A stretch of DNA of 12,971 nt from JBOGZI01 sp050697275 (GTDB taxonomy: Bacteria; Actinomycetota; Thermoleophilia; Solirubrobacterales; 70-9): NCBI GenBank assembly GCA_050697275.1, contig JBOGZI010000218.1:1-12971 (forward strand), given 5' to 3'. Made by a program: the position numbers and the translations under genes. How positions within the stretch are numbered: the first letter of the stretch is position 1; the number at the start of each line of letters is the position of its first letter. Of this stretch, positions 1-4,814 are shown piece by piece. The notes below the pieces were generated by a model. The model was not told where the DNA came from. It saw only the letters and a list, made by a program, of their open reading frames with translations, and did not search any database.

Positions 1-21
1 GGCCGGGCCTCGCGCCCGGCC
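1..21. terminator. GC-only hairpin at the window edge, possible terminator of an upstream gene
   Basis: Bases 1-8 (GGCCGGGC) are the exact reverse complement of 14-21 (GCCCGGCC) with a five-base loop. There is no T tract after the stem, so it would be the T-less type often proposed for high-GC genomes. The stem could extend left beyond the window. Its placement just before the dnaX promoter fits the end of an upstream transcript, but that gene is not visible. Confidence 0.35.
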
Positions 22-114
22 CGGCGCCCACATGAACCGCGAGCGATCGAGCGCCGCACCGCGCAAGTGCCGGCCTTCAGGCTCGGCCCCGCGGGTGACG
101 GTGGAGGCGGCGGG

Positions 115-127
115 TAGACTCGCGACG
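115..127 (+). promoter_or_regulatory. -10 box of dnaX, probably giving a leaderless mRNA
   Basis: TAGACT at 115-120 fits the TANNNT -10 consensus. It lies six bases before the GTG start at 127, which puts the transcription start on or next to the start codon. I see no Shine-Dalgarno sequence before the GTG and no convincing -35 hexamer at 16-18 bases. Confidence 0.5.
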
Positions 128-1935
128 TGGCCGAGTCAGCCTCCCTCTATCGCCGTCACCGCCCCCAGAGCTTCGGCGAGGTGGTGGGGCAGGCGCACGT
201 GGTGCGGACCCTGTCCAATGCCGTCGAGAAGGGGCGCGTCCACCACGCCTACCTGTTCGTCGGCTCGCGCGGGACCGGCAAGACCTCGATGGCGAAGATC
301 CTGGCGCGCTCGCTCAACTGCGTGCAGGGACCGACGCTCGAGCCCTGCGGCGAGTGCGAGCCCTGCCGGACGATCGCCGCCGGCACCTCGCTCGACGTGA
401 TCGAGATGGACGCCGCGTCGAACCGCTCGGTGGACGACGTCCGTGAGCTGCGGGAGCGGGTCGGCTTCGCCCCCGCCGCCGGCCGCTGGAAGGTCTACAT
501 CCTCGACGAGGCGCACATGCTCACCAAGGAGGCCTGGAACGCCTTCCTCAAGACGCTCGAGGAGCCGCCCCCGAACACGGCCTTCGTGCTGGCGACGACC
601 GAGCCGCAGAAGGTGATGGCGACGATCGTCGACCGCTGCCAGCGCTTCGACTTCCAGCGCCCCTCGCTCGAGCAGATCGCCGAGGTGGTGCGCCGGGTGG
701 CGGCCGCCGAGAAGATCGAGATCGACGACGGCGCGGTCGCCCTGATCGCCCGGGCGGCCGGCGGCAGCTTCCGCGACGCGCTCGGCACGCTCGACCAGCT
801 GGTCGCCTTCGGGGGGCCGAAGGTGGCGACCGACGACGTGGTCGAGCTGCTCGGCGCCGCCGACGCGGATCTGCTCTTCGACACCACCGACGCCCTCGCC
901 GCGGGCGACGCCCGCGGGGCCCTCGAGTCGGTCGAGCGGCTGGCGCGCTCCGGGCGCGACCCCGGCCAGTTCACGCGCGATCTGATCGCCCATCTGCGCC
1001 AGCTCTTGGTCGCCCGCGCCACGGGCGAGGTGCCCGATTCCTTCACGGTCACGGTCGCCCAGCCCGAGCGGCTGGCCGAGCAGGCGGAGCGGATCGGCGA
1101 GGCGCGCCTGGTGGGGGCGATCGACTCACTCTCGGCCGCGGTGGCCGCGATGCGGGAGGGGGATGACCCGCGGCTCAGTCTCGAGGTGGCGTTGCTGAAG
1201 GTGGCGCGGCCCTCGCTCGACTCGTCGCGCGAGGCGCTCCTTCGCCGGATCGAGCAGCTGGAAGGGCGCGTGGGTGGTGGGGGGGCCGCCGATGAGGTCC
1301 CTCAGGAAGCCTCAATCCCGAGCGGGGCCAATGAACGTCGGGCGCAGCGACGTGACGATGAGCTTCCTTCGGGTACCTCATCGGCGGCCCACGACACGAG
1401 CGCCCCCTCCAGCAGCGCGAGCCAGTCGCGGGCAGCAGGGGCGCGCGGCGAGGCGAGTGGGTCGGTCGCGCAAGCGAGCGAGGCGCAGGTGGAGGCGGCG
1501 AAGACGACCGCGGAGATGGGGGTGGCGATCGCGACCGTGGACATGAACCGCATGGTCGAGCTCTGGCCTGCGGTGGTCGACCACGTTCGCCAGTCCGGCT
1601 CGGAGATGCTCTCCAGCCTCTTCGACGGCGCGCGGCCGCTCTCGGTGGACGCCGAGCGCTCGATCCTCCGGGTCGGCTTTCCCTCCTCGGCCAAGTTCAA
1701 CAAGCGAAAGGCCGAGGCGCAGGCCAACGTGGAGCGGATCACCGAGGCGCTGAAGGCGATCGTCGGCGAGCGGTTGCGGCCGGTCTACGAGCTGGTCGAG
1801 GACGGCGGGGAGGACGCCGTCGCCCCGGGCGAGGGCGCCACCCCGATGGACGAGGAGGAGGTCATCGAGTTGATCAAGGCCAAGTTCGACGCCCGCGAGG
1901 TCGGCGCCGACGAGCCCGAGAGCGAGACCGGCTGA
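127..1935 (+). CDS. dnaX: DNA polymerase III subunit gamma/tau
   Basis: This is the AAA+ clamp-loader ATPase that loads the beta sliding clamp and, in its tau form, couples polymerases in the replisome. The 602 residues show Walker A GSRGTGKT (46-53), a zinc-binding cysteine set C65/C74/C77/C80, Walker B with DEAH (127-130), a sensor-1 region (FVLATTEP), a DRC motif in place of the usual SRC, and the GSFRDAL sensor-2 helix. A Gly/Ser/Ala-rich linker (about 380-480) precedes a tau-type C-terminal domain starting near MNRMVELWP. GTG at 127 is chosen because translation begins directly with the conserved LYRRHRPQSF block. The stop overlaps the ybaB start by one base. Linker codons 386-421 are made of a long inverted repeat preceded by seven G residues, described separately. 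Family assignment is certain; production of a shorter gamma form is inferred. Confidence 0.97.
   Translation: MAESASLYRRHRPQSFGEVVGQAHVVRTLSNAVEKGRVHHAYLFVGSRGTGKTSMAKILARSLNCVQGPTLEPCGECEPCRTIAAGTSLDVIEMDAASNRSVDDVRELRERVGFAPAAGRWKVYILDEAHMLTKEAWNAFLKTLEEPPPNTAFVLATTEPQKVMATIVDRCQRFDFQRPSLEQIAEVVRRVAAAEKIEIDDGAVALIARAAGGSFRDALGTLDQLVAFGGPKVATDDVVELLGAADADLLFDTTDALAAGDARGALESVERLARSGRDPGQFTRDLIAHLRQLLVARATGEVPDSFTVTVAQPERLAEQAERIGEARLVGAIDSLSAAVAAMREGDDPRLSLEVALLKVARPSLDSSREALLRRIEQLEGRVGGGGAADEVPQEASIPSGANERRAQRRDDELPSGTSSAAHDTSAPSSSASQSRAAGARGEASGSVAQASEAQVEAAKTTAEMGVAIATVDMNRMVELWPAVVDHVRQSGSEMLSSLFDGARPLSVDAERSILRVGFPSSAKFNKRKAEAQANVERITEALKAIVGERLRPVYELVEDGGEDAVAPGEGATPMDEEEVIELIKAKFDAREVGADEPESETG
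1279..1295 (+). other. Candidate frameshift/slippage site producing a short gamma form of DnaX
   Basis: Seven G residues (1279-1285) cover two GGG codons and the first base of the next. In the -1 frame the codons after the run are GGC, CGC and CGA, followed by TGA at 1293-1295. Slippage would therefore truncate DnaX at about 389 residues, just after the clamp-loader core. A GGAAGGG (1260-1266), loosely like a Shine-Dalgarno sequence, sits 12 bases upstream and a strong inverted repeat begins at the run itself. In E. coli the dnaX -1 shift uses A AAA AAG, an upstream Shine-Dalgarno-like element, a downstream stem-loop and an almost immediate TGA. The layout is seen here; the activity is inferred. 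Confidence 0.45.
1283..1390. repeat. 108-base inverted repeat inside dnaX, with a nested hairpin
   Basis: The left arm 1283-1310 and right arm 1362-1390 are reverse complements over GGGCCGCCGATGAGGT (16 perfect pairs). After one bulged base there are three more pairs, two mismatches and seven more pairs (AGGAAGC/GCTTCCT), so 26 pairs in all. The 51-base centre contains a second hairpin, ACGTCG (1335-1340) with CGACGT (1348-1353) around a seven-base loop. The unit is a multiple of three long and keeps the dnaX frame open, encoding a charged polar stretch of about 36 residues. It may be a folded mRNA signal or a palindromic element inserted into the linker. Confidence 0.85.
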
Positions 1936-2288
1936 TGGCGCAGCAGCCCAACTTCGGCCAGCTGATGAAGCAGGTGCAGCAGATGCAGGCCGAGATGGCC
2001 AAGGCCCAGGAGGATCTGAAGGGCGAGACCGTCGAGGCGAGCGCCGGCGGCGGCATGGTCAAGGTGACGATGAGCGGCGATCTGCAGCTGCGCGAGATCA
2101 AGATCTCGCCGGAGGCGATCGACCCCGAGGATCCCGAGCTGCTCCAGGACATGGAGACCGCGGCGGTCAGCGAGGCGCTCCGCTCGGCCCAGGAGCTCGC
2201 CTCGAACAAGCTCGGCGGCGTCGCCGGGATGGGCGGGGGCCTGCCCGGCATGGGCGGCCCGGGGGGCCTGCCCGGCATGGGCGGCTAG
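1935..2288 (+). CDS. ybaB: YbaB/EbfC family nucleoid-associated protein
   Basis: This 117-residue protein has the typical N-terminus (FGQLMKQVQQMQAEMAKAQEDL, abbreviated: the helix spans about residues 8-30) followed by the TVEASAGGGMVKVTMSG strand region. EbfC/YbaB proteins are small dimeric DNA-binding proteins; their gene is usually sandwiched between dnaX and recR, as here. The ATG at 1935 overlaps the dnaX stop (TGATG), so translation is probably coupled. The last 25 residues are a Gly/Met/Pro tail with two LPGMGG units, encoded by a perfect 24-base direct repeat (2235-2258 and 2262-2285). Such a tail is probably disordered. The family call is firm; the precise role in recombination or nucleoid structure is from the family, not from this sequence. 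Confidence 0.93.
   Translation: MAQQPNFGQLMKQVQQMQAEMAKAQEDLKGETVEASAGGGMVKVTMSGDLQLREIKISPEAIDPEDPELLQDMETAAVSEALRSAQELASNKLGGVAGMGGGLPGMGGPGGLPGMGG
2235..2285 (+). repeat. Tandem 24-base direct repeat at the end of ybaB
   Basis: Bases 2235-2258 recur exactly at 2262-2285 with a 27-base period (nine codons). Both copies encode a GLPGMGG-type segment in frame, so expansion or contraction would change only tail length. It is probably a product of slipped-strand duplication. Confidence 0.75.
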
Positions 2289-2304
2289 CGGCCCCAGGGC
2301 ACTC

Positions 2305-2317
2305 TAGGCTGAGGCCA
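2305..2317 (+). promoter_or_regulatory. -10 box before recR
   Basis: TAGGCT at 2305-2310 lies six bases before the recR ATG at 2317, the same spacing as before dnaX and asd. This suggests a leaderless recR transcript in addition to read-through from dnaX-ybaB. No clear -35 hexamer is visible. Confidence 0.4.
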
Positions 2318-2946
2318 TGTACGCGGGCCCCATCAGCCGCCTGATCTCCGAGCTCTCCAAGCTGCCCGGGATCGGGCAGCGCACCGCCCAGCGACTCGCC
2401 TTCCACATCCTGCGGGCGGATGATGCGGACGCGCTCGCCCTCGCCGACGCGATCCGCGAGGTGAAGGAGAAGGTCGGGCTCTGCGAGGTCTGCTTCAACC
2501 TGGCCGAGGGGCCGCGCTGCCGGATCTGCGAGGACGAGCGGCGGGAGCGGTCGTTGATCTGCGTGGTCGAGGAGCCGGCCGACGTGATCCCGATCGAGCG
2601 CACGGGGGAGTATCGGGGCGTCTACCACGTGCTCGGGGGAGCGCTCTCGCCGATCGACGGGATCGACCCCGAGGACCTGCGGATCGCCGAGCTGCTCGAG
2701 CGCGTGAACGGCGAGGTGCGCGAGGTCGTGCTTGCGACCAACCCGACCACGACCGGGGAGGCGACCGCCCTCCACATCGCCGACGCGTTGAGCGAGCATC
2801 CCCGGACGCGAAGCGGAGGAGATGCGAATTTGGGGAGGGTCACGGTCACCCGCCTGGCCAGCGGGCTCCCCGTCGGGGCCGACCTCGAGCACGCCGACGA
2901 GGTCACCCTCGGCAAGGCGCTTGCCGGCCGCCGCTCACTCGGCTAA
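2317..2946 (+). CDS. recR: Recombination mediator protein RecR
   Basis: RecR acts with RecO (and RecF) to load RecA on gapped DNA. The 209-residue protein shows the helix-hairpin-helix region (LPGIGQRTAQRLAFHIL, 16-32), the C4 zinc finger (C56, C59, C68, C71), a TOPRIM domain (SLICVVEEPADV onward, with the EATALHIADAL helix) and the C-terminal SGLPVGADLEHADEVTLG segment. ATG 2317 gives a normal N-terminus. It lies 28 bases after ybaB. Compared with what I remember of the family, residues about 159-173 (SEHPRTRSGGDANLG) replace a much shorter link before VTVTRLASGLP, so about 11 residues look inserted within the TOPRIM region. The frame is intact and all key residues are present, so the gene is presumed functional. 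Confidence 0.95.
   Translation: MYAGPISRLISELSKLPGIGQRTAQRLAFHILRADDADALALADAIREVKEKVGLCEVCFNLAEGPRCRICEDERRERSLICVVEEPADVIPIERTGEYRGVYHVLGGALSPIDGIDPEDLRIAELLERVNGEVREVVLATNPTTTGEATALHIADALSEHPRTRSGGDANLGRVTVTRLASGLPVGADLEHADEVTLGKALAGRRSLG
2797..2834 (+). repeat. Small hairpin-forming insert within recR
   Basis: The extra codons of recR coincide with an imperfect palindrome: GCATC (2797-2801) pairs with GATGC (2821-2825), followed inward by a CC/GG pair step and a CGC/GCG stem closing on GAA. The adjoining GAATTTGGGG is locally AT-rich and uses codons (AAT, TTG) uncommon in this gene. The insert call depends on remembered RecR alignments. Confidence 0.35.
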
Positions 2947-2956
2947 AGTTAACCGC
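2921..2956 (+). promoter_or_regulatory. Promoter of the arsR operon, leaderless
   Basis: TTGCCG (2921-2926) and TAAAGT (2944-2949) are spaced by exactly 17 bases, a good sigma-70-type -35/-10 pair. The start site is predicted at 2956-2957, on the arsR ATG. The promoter lies within the last codons of recR, so the arsR group can be transcribed independently of dnaX-recR. Confidence 0.65.
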
Positions 2957-2964
2957 ATGGTTAA
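2949..2964. promoter_or_regulatory. ArsR operator palindrome overlapping the start codon
   Basis: TTAACC (2949-2954), GCAT, GGTTAA (2959-2964) is a perfect inverted repeat with a four-base spacer, covering the end of the -10 box, the predicted start site and the ATG. A repressor bound here would block RNA polymerase, so negative autoregulation by the adjacent ArsR-type protein is the simplest reading. Confidence 0.7.
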
Positions 2965-3295
2965 GTCTGCGGTTGATCTCGACGCGGTGTTCGGGGCGCT
3001 GGCCGATCCCACCCGGCGCGCGATCCTCACCGCCCTGGCGGAGGAGGAGCGCACGGTGAGCGAGCTGGCCGAGCCCTTCCGGATGTCGCTGCCCGCGATC
3101 TCCAAGCACCTCGGCGTCCTCGAGCGGGCTGGCCTGATCAGCCGCGAGCGGCAGGGCCGCGTCCGGCGCTGCAGCCTCGAGCCCGAGCCGCTCGCCGACG
3201 CCCTCGAGTGGATTGCCGCCTACGGGCGCTTCTGGGAGGAGCGACTCGATTCGCTCGAGCGCCTGCTCACCGAAGGGAAGGGCGGCCGCCGCTGA
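2957..3295 (+). CDS. ArsR/SmtB-family winged-helix repressor paired with an SRPBCC protein
   Basis: The 112-residue protein is a single winged helix: VFGALADPTRRAILTALA (11-28) is the standard ArsR opening, the recognition helix is near 43-58 (MSLPAISKHLGVLERAG) and the wing follows (RERQGRVRRCSLEP). The ELCVCDL-type metal-binding cysteine motif is absent, so metal sensing is unlikely; the effector is unknown. ATG 2957 is chosen because it lies on the predicted transcription start and gives the normal family N-terminus; an open frame extends further upstream into recR. It is the first gene of a plus-strand group with the SRPBCC and GST-fold genes, a very common ArsR-SRPBCC pairing. Autoregulation through the palindrome at its start codon is inferred. 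Confidence 0.9.
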   Translation: MVKSAVDLDAVFGALADPTRRAILTALAEEERTVSELAEPFRMSLPAISKHLGVLERAGLISRERQGRVRRCSLEPEPLADALEWIAAYGRFWEERLDSLERLLTEGKGGRR

Positions 3296-3333
3296 TCGCC
3301 GTCGCAGGCACACGGGACGCGACCGTCCTCCAG

Positions 3334-3804
3334 GTGCGGCGCACGCTTGCGGCTCCGCGTGAGCGTGTCTTCGAGGCCTGGCTCGACCCCGAGCTCCTTC
3401 GCCAATGGCTCACCGGCCCTCGGGCCACGAGCCACCGCGCGGAGGTCGATCCGAGGGTGGGCGGCGAGTTCCGCGTCACCATCACCTCCCACCTCGGGGG
3501 TCTGCTGGGGCGGCTTCCGGGCTCCTTCGACGGCTCGGTCGAGATGGTCGGCCGCTACCTCGAGATCAGCCCACCGGAGCGGCTGGTCTTCAGCTTCGGC
3601 TGGGAGAACTTCCCGACCGTGCACGTGGATCCCGAGGCGACCGTCGTCACGGTCGAGTTCCATCAGCGGGACGACGGGACGGAGATTGTCCTCACCCACG
3701 AGCGCCAGCCGAACCGGCGCTTGCGCGCCTTCCACAGCTACGGCTGGAGAGGCAGCCTGCGCAAGCTCGACGCTCTGCTGCAGATGGATGGGCAGAGCAG
3801 GTGA
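3334..3804 (+). CDS. SRPBCC (AHSA1-like) domain protein
   Basis: The protein has a helix-grip START/SRPBCC fold typical of the AHSA1 family: RRTLAAPRERVFEAWLDPELLRQWL at the start (residues about 2-26, the PxxxVFxAWxDP pattern), a central strand region with VDPRVGGEFRVT, then ERLVFSFGW, and a final helix RGSLRKLDALL. Such proteins bind hydrophobic small molecules; partners of ArsR regulators are often detoxification or stress related. The start is uncertain. GTG 3334 gives 156 residues but trims the first strand. A CTG at 3292, about ten bases after AAGGGAAGGG and overlapping the arsR stop, would add 14 residues including DATVLQV. GTG 3208 would need an 88-base overlap with arsR. The stop overlaps the next gene's GTG (GTGA), indicating coupling. 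Confidence 0.82.
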   Translation: MRRTLAAPRERVFEAWLDPELLRQWLTGPRATSHRAEVDPRVGGEFRVTITSHLGGLLGRLPGSFDGSVEMVGRYLEISPPERLVFSFGWENFPTVHVDPEATVVTVEFHQRDDGTEIVLTHERQPNRRLRAFHSYGWRGSLRKLDALLQMDGQSR

Positions 3805-4553
3805 GCTCGTCCCGCCGCCCGAGGCTCTACGTGATCCCCGGCTCTCATCCCTGTCGGGCGGCGATGCTGATGCTCGAGCACAAGGGCCTCGGCTGCCGCA
3901 CGGTCGAGTTTCCCGGGGGTCTCCAGACGTTCCTGATGCGGCCACTCGGCTTCCCGGGCCGCACGGTTCCCGCCCTGAAGCTGGGTGGGGTTCGGGTGCA
4001 GACGAACCGGCGCATCGCGCGCTTCCTCGACGAGCTCGTCCCGGATCCGCCGCTGCTGCCCCGCGACCGTCGGGAGGAGATCGAGGCCGCCGAGCGATTG
4101 GCTGACGAGGTCCTCCAGCCACTCGCCCGCCGTCTCGTGCTTGCGGCGGGATGCCGTGATCTCTCCTCGCTCGACGGCGGCGGGGAGACCGAGCGGATGG
4201 GGCCGCTCCTCGCCCACACCACCAGGCGCCGCGCGCGGATCTTCCGGGTGGCGCGCCGCTTCTTCGGGATCAGCGACGAGACCGAGGCGCTCGACCGAGC
4301 CGCCCTTCCCTGCGTGCTGGACGAAGTGGACGCCTGGATGGCGATCGGGGTGCTGAACGGGCCGGAGTTGAACGCGGCCGACTTCCAGATCGCCCCAAGC
4401 CTCGGCCTGCTCGCCTCCCGCCTCGACCTGCGCGAGGAGGTCGAGTTTCGGCCCTCATGGCAGCTCGCCGAGCGGCTGGTCCCGGCGCGAACCCAGGCCG
4501 GTCAGGGCCGGCCCCAGGCCGGCTACATCCGCCGGGTGGGGTCGTCCGAGTAG
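3801..4553 (+). CDS. Glutathione S-transferase-fold protein
   Basis: The 250-residue protein starts with a thioredoxin-like strand (RLYVIPGSHPCRAAMLMLEHKG abbreviated; core at 8-29), with SHPC at 15-18 where GST-like proteins carry their catalytic Ser/Cys. The cis-proline segment GRTVPALKLGG (53-63) is followed by VQTNRRIARFLDEL, in the place of the glutathione-binding E-S pair. The rest is a mostly helical GST C-terminal half (WMAIGVLNGPELNAADFQIAPSL). The GTG start overlaps the SRPBCC stop. High-GC actinobacteria generally lack glutathione, so another thiol or a non-enzymatic role is possible. Its last 31 bases overlap the end of the minus-strand DUF6458-like gene. GST-fold membership is good; substrate is unknown. 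Confidence 0.78.
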   Translation: MSSSRRPRLYVIPGSHPCRAAMLMLEHKGLGCRTVEFPGGLQTFLMRPLGFPGRTVPALKLGGVRVQTNRRIARFLDELVPDPPLLPRDRREEIEAAERLADEVLQPLARRLVLAAGCRDLSSLDGGGETERMGPLLAHTTRRRARIFRVARRFFGISDETEALDRAALPCVLDEVDAWMAIGVLNGPELNAADFQIAPSLGLLASRLDLREEVEFRPSWQLAERLVPARTQAGQGRPQAGYIRRVGSSE

Positions 4554-4756
4554 CCGCGCTGGGGGTACTCGTCCTTCTTCTCGCGCCCGCCCTGCTGGAC
4601 CAGCTCGTAGAGCAGGGAGAGGGCGAGGCCGGCGCCGCCGGCGATCATCAGGATCAGGCCGACGGTCTGGATGTTGATCACGTCGGTCTCGACGTTGATC
4701 GCGTAGCGCAAGATCGCGCCGATCGCGATCAGGAATATTGCCGTGGCGATGGTCAC
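4523..4756 (-). CDS. Small two-helix membrane protein, DUF6458-like
   Basis: This 77-residue protein starts MTIATAIFLIAIGAILRYAI, a first membrane helix (about 2-20). A short polar link (NVETDVINIQ) precedes a second helix (about 29-50) and a charged tail (GGREKKDEYPQRGYSDDPTRRM) likely in the cytoplasm. It resembles the actinobacterial DUF6458 family, of unknown function. The GTG at 4756 is chosen because it begins the first helix directly and has TATGCT nine bases upstream. It follows the MMPL gene by 58 bases on the same strand but seems to have its own promoter. The 3' end overlaps the convergent GST-fold gene by 31 bases. Confidence 0.8.
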   Translation of the reverse strand: MTIATAIFLIAIGAILRYAINVETDVINIQTVGLILMIAGGAGLALSLLYELVQQGGREKKDEYPQRGYSDDPTRRM

Positions 4757-4771
4757 GCGGGGGTGAGCATA
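4757..4771 (-). promoter_or_regulatory. -10 box before the DUF6458-like gene
   Basis: On the minus strand TATGCT (4771-4766) fits TANNNT and stands nine bases before the GTG start, the same hexamer and spacing as before lysC. No Shine-Dalgarno sequence is present, again consistent with a leaderless message. Confidence 0.4.
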
Positions 4772-4814
4772 GTGATACCCGCGGGGACCGCCCGCAATCG
4801 GGAGCCCGGCCCTC

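Noticed and set aside
1..126. Signal recognition particle RNA (ffs) or tRNA upstream of dnaX
   Set aside because: ffs is often found near dnaX, but the conserved GGTCAGG/GGAAGGAAGCAGC-type core is absent and no cloverleaf can be drawn.
32..400. Plus-strand open frame of 122 codons
   Set aside because: Arg/Pro/Ser-rich translation without family features; it shadows dnaX in another frame.
1283..1390. Integron attC site
   Set aside because: The element is a long hairpin but lacks the RYYYAAC/GTTRRRY core sites and is inside an intact gene.
1274..1546. +1-frame open reading frame across the dnaX linker
   Set aside because: Stays open only because of GC-rich composition; no recognisable protein. 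It would matter only if slippage went the other way.
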